7,273 bases of DNA from Gammaproteobacteria bacterium (GCA_024280785.1 JAJRPK010000009.1:1-7273); one strand, 5' to 3'. Shown: positions 1 to 6,989, counted from the first letter of the stretch. Notes: generated by a model from the sequence alone, not told the origin. Made by a program: numbers and translations.

Positions 1-2184
1 CGGCGTGAGCGGACACCTTATGCGGTAGTGGGAGAGGCCATCTCTGCCGAACATCTCAAATTAACCGACGACCATTTCAACAATCTCCCCGTTGATCTAC
101 CTATGTCAGTACTTTTTGGCAAAGCGCCTAAGATGCACCGCGATGTGGTAACTGCGAATCCGACATTGCTCGAGTTAGATTTTACCGGAGTTACCGTTGA
201 AGATGCGCTAGAGCGTTTATTACGATTACCCTCGATTGCGAGTAAAAGTTTTTTAATCACTATTGGTGACCGATCGGTTACTGGCATGGTTCATCGAGAC
301 CAAATGGTTGGCCCTTGGCAAGTTCCAGTAGCGGATGCTGCGGTGACCTTGAATACTTACAAAGGTTATACGGGTGAGGCTTTATCAATAGGTGAGCGCA
401 CGCCAGTGGCTTTAATCGATGCTGCAGCTTCCGCTAGAATGGCGGTGGGTGAAGCAATAACAAATATCGCTTGTGCCCCGATTGCTTCAATTGGCGAGCT
501 TAAGCTGTCCGCGAACTGGATGTCTGCTGCCGGTCATGCGGGAGAAGATGCAAAACTTTACGAGGCTGTTCAGGCGGTGGGCATGGAGTTATGCCCCGCG
601 CTAGGTATTGCCATTCCCGTCGGTAAAGACTCAATGTCTATGAGTACCGGTTGGACCGAAGGTGAGCTTGACAAACAGGTTACCTCGCCAATGTCGTTGA
701 TTATTACCGCTGCTGCGAGAGTTGAGGACGTTCGATTGACGGTTACTCCTCAGTTACAGTTAATCGACGAGCCGACATTTCTATTGTTAATTGACGTATC
801 ACAGGGTCAACAGCGTTTGGGGGCTTCAGCTTTAGCGCAAGTCTATAAGCAGCTCGGTAGAGTGGCCGCCGATGTAGACTCGGCAGCTTCGTTAGCCAGT
901 TTTTTTGCCGGCACCCAAGCGTTATTAAATGACAAGAAAATATTAGCTTATCATGATCGTTCTGACGGTGGACTTTTGGTTGCCGCTTGTGAGATGGCCT
1001 TTGCCGGCAATATTGGTTTAGACCTGCAAGCAGATGTAACATCGGCTTTAGCTTGGTCTTACAATGAAGAATTAGGAGCGTTGCTGCAAATCAAACAAAC
1101 AGATTTACAGCATGTTATAGAGGTCTATAAATCTAACGGTCTTGATAATGCAGTGACTGTTTTAGGGCAGCCCAATCGCGACTTGAAGATCCGTCTAAAA
1201 AATGGCGATGTAAGCGAATTAGATCGTTCAGTTCACGACTTACACTCAATTTGGCATGAAACCAGTTATAACATCCAGTCGCTTCGGGATAACAGTGATT
1301 GCGCCAGGCAGGAGTTTGAGGCGATTCGAAATGGCAGCGACCGTGGTTTGTATGCAAAGTTGAGCTATAACTCCGAGGACAATGTTGCATCGCCCTATAT
1401 TAACGTTGCGAGTAAGCCCCGTGTCGCGGTGTTGCGCGAACAGGGGGTAAACGGCCAATATGAAATGGCGGCGGCATTTGATCGGGCTGGTTTTGATACC
1501 TATGACGTTCATATGAGCGATATCCTCGAAGGTCGTGAAAAGCTAGAAGACTACCAAGGCTTTGCAGCTTGTGGCGGCTTCTCTTATGGGGATGTGTTGG
1601 GCGCTGGAGAAGGTTGGGCGAAAACCATTCTTTTTAATAACATAGCGAGAGATCAATTCGAGACATTTTTTCAGCGTAAAGATACGTTTACTTTGGGCAT
1701 TTGTAACGGCTGCCAAATGTTATCAAATTTGCGGGAGTTAATTCCTGGCGCTGATAACTGGCCGCGTTTCGTTCGCAACGAATCAGAACAGTATGAAGCG
1801 CGATTAGTGATGGTTGAAGTTCAAACGTCACCATCATTGTTTTTTAGCGGAATGGCAGGATCTCAGATGCCGATTGTCGTTGCGCACGGGGAAGGTAGAG
1901 CTGAAATTAGTCAAAATGATTTAACCGGGCTGAAGACTCAGCAAAAAATCGTTTTACGTTATATCGACCATAGCGGCCAAACTACTCAAAGCTATCCTCA
2001 CAATCCCAATGGATCGCCCGACGGTTTGGCCGGAGTCACTAGTAAAGATGGCAGGGTTACGATTATGATGCCGCATGCTGAGCGAATTTTTCGCTCAGTC
2101 CAGCAATCATGGGTACCTTCAGAATGGGGTGAAAACAGCGCTTGGATGCGATTTTTTGCCAATGCGCGAATAAATTTAGGCTGA
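1..2184 (+). CDS. purL: Phosphoribosylformylglycinamidine synthase (FGAM synthase), C-terminal part, 5' end outside window
   Basis: PurL converts FGAR, ATP and glutamine to FGAM in the cytoplasm, the fourth step of de novo purine synthesis. The frame is open from base 1, so the gene is cut by the window edge; an ATG at 28 is internal. The 727 visible residues match roughly the last 56% of the 1295-residue E. coli enzyme without gaps that I can detect. Counting from base 1, the end of the first synthetase half has GDRSVTG (89-95) and RDQMVGPWQVP (from 99). The second half has PVGKDSMSM (206-214) and HDRSDGG (318-324). The class I glutamine amidotransferase domain starts near 472 and carries GGFSYGD (525-531), the nucleophile Cys568 in GICNGCQ, and His692 and Glu694 of the triad. 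The usual PHPER motif reads PHAER, with both catalytic residues kept. There is no frameshift. The fused glutaminase marks the large gamma/betaproteobacterial PurL rather than the PurL/PurQ/PurS type. Confidence 0.98.
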   Translation, partial: RRERTPYAVVGEAISAEHLKLTDDHFNNLPVDLPMSVLFGKAPKMHRDVVTANPTLLELDFTGVTVEDALERLLRLPSIASKSFLITIGDRSVTGMVHRDQMVGPWQVPVADAAVTLNTYKGYTGEALSIGERTPVALIDAAASARMAVGEAITNIACAPIASIGELKLSANWMSAAGHAGEDAKLYEAVQAVGMELCPALGIAIPVGKDSMSMSTGWTEGELDKQVTSPMSLIITAAARVEDVRLTVTPQLQLIDEPTFLLLIDVSQGQQRLGASALAQVYKQLGRVAADVDSAASLASFFAGTQALLNDKKILAYHDRSDGGLLVAACEMAFAGNIGLDLQADVTSALAWSYNEELGALLQIKQTDLQHVIEVYKSNGLDNAVTVLGQPNRDLKIRLKNGDVSELDRSVHDLHSIWHETSYNIQSLRDNSDCARQEFEAIRNGSDRGLYAKLSYNSEDNVASPYINVASKPRVAVLREQGVNGQYEMAAAFDRAGFDTYDVHMSDILEGREKLEDYQGFAACGGFSYGDVLGAGEGWAKTILFNNIARDQFETFFQRKDTFTLGICNGCQMLSNLRELIPGADNWPRFVRNESEQYEARLVMVEVQTSPSLFFSGMAGSQMPIVVAHGEGRAEISQNDLTGLKTQQKIVLRYIDHSGQTTQSYPHNPNGSPDGLAGVTSKDGRVTIMMPHAERIFRSVQQSWVPSEWGENSAWMRFFANARINLG

Positions 2185-2195
2185 TTTTGGTTGCA

Positions 2196-2220
2196 GGCAA
2201 TTTAAATTGACGGAATTGCC
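2196..2220 (+). terminator. Possible weak purL terminator or 3' stem-loop
   Basis: Twelve bases after the purL stop, GGCAATT (2196-2202) pairs perfectly with AATTGCC (2214-2220) around an 11-nt loop. The inner CAATTTAAATTG (2198-2209) is itself a 12-bp palindrome. There is no T run after the stem (CCCACCTT follows), so this is not a convincing rho-independent terminator. It may act as a 3'-end stabilising stem or be chance. Confidence 0.25.
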
Positions 2221-2271
2221 CCCACCTTAAGCCCATGCAGCGTGTATTGAAGCAAAATGAAGTAGCTAATA

Positions 2272-2301
2272 TTGATAGATCTGCCTCTATACCCCTATAA
2301 T
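2272..2301 (+). promoter_or_regulatory. Predicted sigma-70 promoter for secD-secF, GC-rich discriminator
   Basis: A -35 box TTGATA (2272-2277) is followed after 18 nt by a perfect -10 box TATAAT (2296-2301). Initiation would fall near 2308, leaving a leader of about 160 nt before the secD ATG. The bases just after the -10 are GCGCGGCGC (2302-2310). Such GC-rich discriminators are typical of growth-rate and ppGpp-repressed promoters of rRNA, tRNA and translation genes; that this one is so regulated is inference. It is the best match to consensus that I found in the intergenic sequence. Confidence 0.6.
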
Positions 2302-2392
2302 GCGCGGCGCAGTTTGGCTTGGCTCAATCTGCATGCCGAGAATGAATATAGGTAAGAATAAACGTTTAAGTCATTAATCAGGGTGTCTACAC

Positions 2393-2415
2393 AGAGTCTA
2401 TTCTATATAGTCTCT
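2393..2415 (+). other. Imperfect stem-loop in the secD leader
   Basis: AGAGTCTAT (2393-2401) can pair with ATAGTCTCT (2407-2415) as two 4-bp helices around one T-T mismatch, with a 5-nt loop. It lies in the middle of the predicted leader and is AT-rich, so stability is modest. A role in regulation is only a possibility. Confidence 0.25.
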
Positions 2416-2436
2416 ATACGGCAGCTTTGTACGACA

Positions 2437-2472
2437 ATGTACAACAACATACTACAAAAAGAAGGGTTATGA
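2437..2472 (+). other. Candidate 11-codon leader ORF whose stop overlaps the secD start
   Basis: An ATG at 2437 opens an 11-codon frame, MYNNILQKEGL, that ends at TGA 2470-2472. This stop overlaps the secD start as ATGA (2469-2472), the classic arrangement for translational coupling. The secD Shine-Dalgarno lies inside this mini-ORF. No good SD precedes 2437, and the peptide resembles nothing I know, so it may be chance. A separate ATG at 2333 gives a 14-codon frame that ends at 2377 and has no SD. Confidence 0.2.
2459..2466 (+). promoter_or_regulatory. Ribosome binding site of secD, short spacing
   Basis: AAGAAGGG lies directly before the ATG at 2469 with only 2-3 nt between the G run and the start, shorter than usual. 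It still supports 2469 over the in-frame TTG at 2427, because the protein then begins MNRYPVWKN, matching the E. coli SecD start MLNRYPLWKY. The tight spacing could make initiation depend on ribosomes finishing upstream. Confidence 0.5.
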
Positions 2473-4313
2473 ATCGTTATCCTGTTTGGAAAAATTTAAT
2501 TCTCGCATTCGCTGTAGTTCTGGGGGTAATTTATTCTTTGCCCAATATCTATGCGCCCGACCCTGCGGTACAAATTTCTGGTCAAAGTAGCTCAGCGATT
2601 CTAGGGGATAATGAGATAGCCATAGCGACTCAAGCACTCAGTGCTAGAGAAATTGGCTATATCAGCGCTGTGATTGACTCCAGCAAAGTTTTAATCCGTT
2701 TGAATGAAAAATCGCAACAGCTCGCCGCTAAAAAGATTGTTCAAGATGCGTTAGGGCGTGAAGATTTTGTTGTCGCACTTAATATGGCTCCTACCACTCC
2801 CGAATGGTTAAAACGTTTAGGCGCTGGGCCAATGAAGCTGGGTTTAGATCTTAGTGGTGGAGTTCATTTTTTAATGCAAGTCGATACCGAGGCTGCCATC
2901 GAGACACGTTTACGCTCTAGTTTATCTACCTATAAAACGACATTAAGAAAAGAAAAGATTCGCGGTATTGTGCAGCTTAAGCAAGGCGTGATTACCGGAA
3001 GGTTTAAATCGGAGGAGTTGAGAGATAAAGCGTCGAATTTAGCTCTTTCGCAAATGCCTGAAATGACCCGCCGTAAATTTCAGACAGAAAGTATATTTGT
3101 TCTCGAGCTTGAGCTGGGAGAGCAAGGGGTCAAGACCTTAGAAGATGAAGCGGTTAGCCAAAACCTGATAACGCTCCGCAATCGGGTTAACGAGCTCGGT
3201 GTTTCTGAACCACTGATCCAGCGACAAGGCCGCACCCGCATAGTTGTAGAGCTACCGGGCGTACAAGATACTGTGACAGCCAAACGAATTTTAGGAAAGA
3301 CGGCTAATTTAGAGTTTAGGTTGGCGGCAAAGCTCAATACGGGAGGGCTTGATACCGAAGAATTCAATAATGATGGCCGGCCCGTAAATATAGAGCGAGA
3401 TTTTATTATCACCGGTGAACACGTTTCCGGCGCATCGATGGGCTTCGACGAAAACTCACAGCCACAAGTCAACATCAGTTTGGATGCCGACGGCGGAAAA
3501 ATCATGCATGGGGTTACCCGTCATGCCATTAAACGTAAAATGGCCGTGCTATTCATTGAACGGAAAGTCCGCAAAGTTGGCGAAAGAATTAACCAGGAAG
3601 GTGAGCGTGAAGCTGTTTACACCAGCTACGACAGTCGAGAGATCATTAGTTTAGCGACGATTCAATCAGCACTTGGTGCTCAATTTCGTATTACCGGGAT
3701 AGACAGCGCCGCTGAAGCCTCTGAATTGGCGTTATTGTTGCGGGCTGGCGCACTTGCGGCGCCGATGGATTTTGTCGAAGAACGTACAATTGGGCCATCA
3801 TTGGGTGCTGAAAATATTGCACAGGGCATTAAATCTGTCGTATTCGGTTTGCTGCTGGTCATCGTGTTCATGCTGTTTGTCTATAAAGTTTTTGGCTTAG
3901 CGGCGAATATTGCGCTTGCGGTTAATCTCATGTTAATTATTGCTGTTATGTCACTGTTATCAGCCACTCTCACGTTACCGGGTATTGCCGGTATCGTTTT
4001 GACTGTAGGTATGGCCGTTGACGCTAACGTTCTTATCTTTTCTCGTATACGAGAAGAACTTAAAAATGGCCTATCCCCACAAATGGCAATAAACACCGGC
4101 TATGATCGGGCGTTTGTAACGATATTAGATGCTAACTTAACCACCTTATTGGCTTCGGTTATTTTATACGGTGTTGGTACGGGCCCAATTAAAGGGTTTG
4201 CGATTACCTTGTCTATTGGCATATTGACCTCGATGTTTACTGCAATTATGGGAACTCGATCGCTAATAAACTTCGCCTATGGCGGGCGAAATGTTAAGAA
4301 ATTACATCTATAA
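2469..4313 (+). CDS. secD: Protein translocase subunit SecD
   Basis: SecD is the larger half of the SecDF inner-membrane complex, which uses the ion gradient to pull proteins out of the SecYEG channel on the periplasmic side. The 614 residues match the usual length (E. coli 615). In order: TM1 about 8-26; a large periplasmic region with LGLDLSGG (124-131), NRVNELGVSEPLIQRQG (238-254) and ELPGV (261-265); RAGAL...EERTIGPSLG (about 425-446); then five TM segments between about 453 and 602. GMAVDAN (514-520) holds Asp518, equivalent to E. coli Asp519, the TM4 acid needed for ion coupling. The tail YGGRNVKKL is typical. Ser525 sits where family members usually have Glu before RIREE. No yajC precedes the gene, unlike the common tgt-yajC-secD-secF order. 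This suggests a second copy, though the window cannot show whether another exists. Confidence 0.97.
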   Translation: MNRYPVWKNLILAFAVVLGVIYSLPNIYAPDPAVQISGQSSSAILGDNEIAIATQALSAREIGYISAVIDSSKVLIRLNEKSQQLAAKKIVQDALGREDFVVALNMAPTTPEWLKRLGAGPMKLGLDLSGGVHFLMQVDTEAAIETRLRSSLSTYKTTLRKEKIRGIVQLKQGVITGRFKSEELRDKASNLALSQMPEMTRRKFQTESIFVLELELGEQGVKTLEDEAVSQNLITLRNRVNELGVSEPLIQRQGRTRIVVELPGVQDTVTAKRILGKTANLEFRLAAKLNTGGLDTEEFNNDGRPVNIERDFIITGEHVSGASMGFDENSQPQVNISLDADGGKIMHGVTRHAIKRKMAVLFIERKVRKVGERINQEGEREAVYTSYDSREIISLATIQSALGAQFRITGIDSAAEASELALLLRAGALAAPMDFVEERTIGPSLGAENIAQGIKSVVFGLLLVIVFMLFVYKVFGLAANIALAVNLMLIIAVMSLLSATLTLPGIAGIVLTVGMAVDANVLIFSRIREELKNGLSPQMAINTGYDRAFVTILDANLTTLLASVILYGVGTGPIKGFAITLSIGILTSMFTAIMGTRSLINFAYGGRNVKKLHL

Positions 4314-4367
4314 GCTTCAGAGGTGTTACATTGGTTGTTGTCTCTTCGCTTGAGCAGAGGCACTGTT

Positions 4368-4399
4368 TTTATTAAGAGTCATGTTTATTAAGAGACATG
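4368..4399 (+). repeat. 16-bp tandem duplication in the secD-secF gap
   Basis: TTTATTAAGAGTCATG (4368-4383) is followed at once by TTTATTAAGAGACATG (4384-4399), 15 of 16 bases identical. Each unit carries an AAGAG stretch followed two bases later by ATG, so each looks like a small, poorly spaced initiation site. The ATG at 4381 opens a 10-codon frame that ends at 4413, and the ATG at 4397 opens an out-of-frame ORF running into secF to 4450. The real secF start at 4428 also has AAGAG (4417-4421) upstream. Slipped-strand duplication is the simplest origin. Confidence 0.85.
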
Positions 4400-4427
4400 C
4401 AAGTTACCGCTGATAAAAGAGTTAGTT

Positions 4428-5351
4428 ATGGCTTTAGAAAAAACAATTAATTTTATGGGCATGCGAAAGTTGGCGGCCTTTGTGTCACTTTTATTAGTGA
4501 CTGCCTCTATCGTTTCATTATCGACGCAGGGTTTGAAATTCGGTTTAGATTTTACCGGTGGCACCTTAGTTGAAGTTATTTACGATAAACCCGCTGATTT
4601 AAAAAATATTCGCGATACCTTGGAAGCTACGGGTTATAACGACGCTTTAGTTATCAACTTCGGTTCAGACAGTGACGTCTTGATTCGTTTACCACAAAGT
4701 AATAGCAGTTCTTTAGGCGATGATTTATTACTGGCCTTAAAAATGAACTATCAGGGTAAGATTGATTTAAAAAGAATTGAATACGTTGGCCCGCAAGTAG
4801 GAGACGAGCTTCGTGAACAAGGCGGCTTAGGCATGCTAGCGGCATTGATATGCGTAATGATCTATGTAGCGTTTCGTTTTCAATTTAAATTTTCTATAGG
4901 TGCCGTTGTAGCATTAGTTCATGACGTGTTAATAACCTTAGGTTTGTTTTCTGCATTGCAGCTCGATTTTGACCTGACGGTCCTCGCGGCATTATTAGCT
5001 GTAATCGGTTATTCGCTTAACGATACGATTGTGGTCTCCGATAGAATTCGTGAGAATTTCAGGTTAGTCCGCAAAAGTACACCAGAAGAAATCATTAATA
5101 GGTCTCTAACCCAGACATTGGGTCGAACTTTGATAACGTCGATAACTACATTACTAGTACTGTTCTCGTTATTTTTTATCGGTGGGGAAACTATTCACGG
5201 CTTTGCTACAGCGCTCATTCTTGGAGTCGTCATCGGAACCTATTCCTCCATTTTTGTAGCGGCAAATATTTTGCTGCTGTTGAAGTTGAATAAAGAAGAT
5301 CTTGCCATACCTGTGGTAGAGGGTGCCGATGCACTCGATCATATTCCCTGA
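4428..5351 (+). CDS. secF: Protein translocase subunit SecF
   Basis: SecF pairs with SecD in the inner membrane to form the RND-like, ion-driven accessory motor of Sec export. The product has 307 residues (E. coli SecF has 323). TM1 lies at about 14-32, followed by the signature FGLDFTGG (38-45), a small periplasmic domain with NFGS (77-80) and RIEYVGPQVG (116-125), then five TM segments from about 131 to 287. GYSLNDTIVVSDRIRENFR (194-212) is the conserved TM4-loop block with Asp199 and Asp205. LTQTLGRTLITS (227-238) holds Arg233, probably the conserved arginine that works with the SecD aspartate. The tail is short and acidic. The start at 4428 has AAGAG 6 nt upstream and gives the normal N-terminus. 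The 114-bp gap from secD is much longer than the few bases in E. coli, so coupling by termination-reinitiation is unlikely; co-transcription remains probable. Confidence 0.97.
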   Translation: MALEKTINFMGMRKLAAFVSLLLVTASIVSLSTQGLKFGLDFTGGTLVEVIYDKPADLKNIRDTLEATGYNDALVINFGSDSDVLIRLPQSNSSSLGDDLLLALKMNYQGKIDLKRIEYVGPQVGDELREQGGLGMLAALICVMIYVAFRFQFKFSIGAVVALVHDVLITLGLFSALQLDFDLTVLAALLAVIGYSLNDTIVVSDRIRENFRLVRKSTPEEIINRSLTQTLGRTLITSITTLLVLFSLFFIGGETIHGFATALILGVVIGTYSSIFVAANILLLLKLNKEDLAIPVVEGADALDHIP

Positions 5352-5415
5352 TTTGGCCTTCGGTCAGTTGTTCCTGGATTGATAATCGATCAAATGCCTG
5401 CTTTCCTCTACTGAG

Positions 5416-5446
5416 TTGCGGTTAGCTCTTTTTGTGTACCTATAAG
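5416..5446 (+). promoter_or_regulatory. Weak candidate promoter for ppnN
   Basis: TTGCGG (5416-5421) and TATAAG (5441-5446) resemble -35 and -10 boxes with a 19-nt spacer, longer than the ideal 17. It would start transcription near 5453, about 140 nt before ppnN. No strong intrinsic terminator follows secF: the short TGGCC/GGTCA stem at 5354-5366 has no T run. Read-through from secF is therefore equally possible. Confidence 0.3.
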
Positions 5447-5540
5447 CGGGTGTTGGAATTGATGACCGGGCAAATACTTAACAAAAATCTGCAGTAAGAC
5501 CTCCGCAAAAATCTACTATTCTTATTACTTCATTCCATTA

Positions 5541-5578
5541 TTTTAAAGGCTGAGGTTTTAAAGGCTCAGGTTTTAAAG
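5541..5578 (+). repeat. 15-bp tandem repeat, about 2.5 copies, before ppnN
   Basis: TTTTAAAGGCTGAGG (5541-5555) and TTTTAAAGGCTCAGG (5556-5570) differ at one base. They are followed by a partial third copy, TTTTAAAG (5571-5578). The single difference makes CTGAG (5550-5554) complementary to CTCAG (5565-5569), so adjacent units can form a 5-bp stem with a 10-nt loop. The array ends 16 nt before the ppnN start. Confidence 0.85.
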
Positions 5579-5593
5579 ATCAAAAGGTTGATC
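5578..5593 (+). promoter_or_regulatory. Hairpin carrying the ppnN Shine-Dalgarno in its loop
   Basis: GATCAA (5578-5583) and TTGATC (5588-5593) form a perfect 6-bp stem closing the tetraloop AAGG (5584-5587). These loop bases are the core of the only plausible SD for the ATG at 5595, at 7-nt spacing. The stem ends one base before the start codon. Folding would expose the SD but place a helix between it and the start, so an effect on initiation is plausible and untested. Confidence 0.55.
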
Positions 5594-5594
5594 A

Positions 5595-6989
5595 ATGAAG
5601 GCTCCGGATTCCGACAATAGTACAGTTGAACGCGTCAATGCGTCTATTACTCCTGACGCAAGTATGCAGATACTTTCGCGCCGAGAGATAGAGCAGTTGT
5701 ATGACGCATCACAAACGCGCTTGTACAGTATTTTTCGTCAGTGTGCGATGGCAGTTCTCAACTGTGGTAGCAGTGAGGACGACACCACTAAGGTTCTTGA
5801 GCAATATCAAAATTTTGATATTCAAATCCGGCTGCGTGAGCGAGGGATTAAACTCGATTTAATTGATGCGCCAGCGCATGCATTTGTTGATGGAGAGATG
5901 ATTCAAGGAATCAAAGAACATCTTTTTGCTGTACTTAGAGATGTCGTTTTTGTTCATAGTGAACTTTATACTAACCATACCTACGACTTAAGTACTCAGC
6001 AGGGAACTACTGACGCTATATTTAATATTTTGCGGCACGCTAACGCACTCATGCCTAATCGCGATCCCAATATTGTAGTGTGCTGGGGAGGGCACTCTAT
6101 TAAACGCGCTGAGTACGAATATACCAAGTTAGTAGGCTACCAGTTAGGTTTGCGGAACATGGATATCTGTACTGGCTGTGGCCCAGGTGCGATGAAAGGG
6201 CCAATGAAAGGTGCCGCCGTTGCACATAGAAAACAGCGCAATACGGATGGGCGTTACTTAGGTATATCTGAGCCCGGAATTATCGCCGCCGAATCTCCCA
6301 ACCCGATTGTCAACGAATTAATTATTATGCCTGATATCGAAAAAAGGCTAGAGGCTTTTGTTCGTACCGGACACGGGATTGTAGTTTTTCCTGGCGGAGT
6401 AGGAACCGTTGAAGAAATATTTTATTTACTTAGCCTGTTATTACATCCAGAAAACAAAAATAATTTCATTCCACTGGTTTTTACAGCACCAGCGTCTTCG
6501 GCCGATTATTTTAAAACTATTGACGAATTTATTGGTTTTACTCTTGGTCGAGATGCGCAAAAAAAATATCAGATCATCATAGACGATCCCCAAAAGGTGG
6601 CCAAAGAGATAGCTCAGGGAATGGAGCGAGTCAAAGAACAGCGGCGCGACAAAAAAGATGCCTACTATTTCAATTGGAATTTAACCGTACCGTACGAAGT
6701 CCAGCGGCCATTTATTCCTAGTCACGAGAATATGGCTAACTTGAATTTACAACGGGACCAGCCTGTTTTTGAGTTAGCGGTTAATTTGCGCGCGATGTTT
6801 TCGGGGTTAGTAGCGGGCAATGTCAAAGCTGAAGGGCTACAAGCTATAGCGGAACACGGAAATTATTTGATAAACGGTGACGAGGATTTGATGCAGTCGC
6901 TTGATGGCTTATTGTTATCGTTTGCTGAACAAGGCCGTATGAAGATCAACGCTGAGAACTACACGCCTTGTTATACTATTGTTCGTTAA
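5595..6989 (+). CDS. ppnN: Pyrimidine/purine nucleotide 5'-monophosphate nucleosidase PpnN (YgdH, LOG family)
   Basis: PpnN is a cytosolic enzyme that hydrolyses nucleoside monophosphates to free base and ribose 5-phosphate. The E. coli protein prefers GMP and is modulated by (p)ppGpp, linking it to stress and purine salvage. The 464 residues (E. coli 454) align throughout with YgdH. An N-terminal PpnN domain (about 24-150) is followed by the LOG/lysine-decarboxylase-like Rossmann core, with CWGGHS (163-168), CTGCGPGAM (192-200), NELIIMPDIEKRLEAF (240-255) and the signature PGGVGTVEE (266-274), whose acids Glu273/Glu274 belong to the active site. A C-terminal PpnN-specific domain (about 350-464) includes PSHENMANL (375-383). 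The start at 5595 has AAAAGG at 7-nt spacing and adds about a dozen residues relative to E. coli; an ATG at 5664 is an alternative. The older label 'lysine decarboxylase' would be wrong. Confidence 0.96.
   Translation: MKAPDSDNSTVERVNASITPDASMQILSRREIEQLYDASQTRLYSIFRQCAMAVLNCGSSEDDTTKVLEQYQNFDIQIRLRERGIKLDLIDAPAHAFVDGEMIQGIKEHLFAVLRDVVFVHSELYTNHTYDLSTQQGTTDAIFNILRHANALMPNRDPNIVVCWGGHSIKRAEYEYTKLVGYQLGLRNMDICTGCGPGAMKGPMKGAAVAHRKQRNTDGRYLGISEPGIIAAESPNPIVNELIIMPDIEKRLEAFVRTGHGIVVFPGGVGTVEEIFYLLSLLLHPENKNNFIPLVFTAPASSADYFKTIDEFIGFTLGRDAQKKYQIIIDDPQKVAKEIAQGMERVKEQRRDKKDAYYFNWNLTVPYEVQRPFIPSHENMANLNLQRDQPVFELAVNLRAMFSGLVAGNVKAEGLQAIAEHGNYLINGDEDLMQSLDGLLLSFAEQGRMKINAENYTPCYTIVR

Noticed and set aside
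743..1512. Open frames on the - strand inside purL (743-1042, 1133-1390, 1246-1512)
   Set aside because: They lie wholly within a well-conserved gene, show no recognisable protein features and have no promoter or RBS of note.
2427..2468. N-terminal extension of SecD from the TTG at 2427
   Set aside because: It adds a polar 14-residue stretch ahead of the conserved MNRYPVWK start, and the SD AAGAAGGG sits just before the ATG at 2469.
3080..4096. Open frames overlapping secD (3080-3505, 3680-3871 and 3881-4096 on -, 3415-3654 on +)
   Set aside because: They are shadows of secD codons; their translations are low in character and unlike known proteins, while the secD frame is conserved throughout.
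4342..4370. CTCT/AGAG stem followed by five T between secD and secF, as a terminator or attenuator
   Set aside because: The stem is only 4 bp around a 10-nt loop and the T run begins six bases later; too weak to call.
5482..5514. Direct repeat CAAAAATCT at 5482-5490 and 5506-5514 as an operator
   Set aside because: Short, AT-rich and without symmetry; could easily be chance.
5595..6989. Lysine decarboxylase or cytokinin-producing LOG enzyme as the product
   Set aside because: The LOG core is flanked by both PpnN-specific domains, and the whole length matches E. coli YgdH/PpnN.
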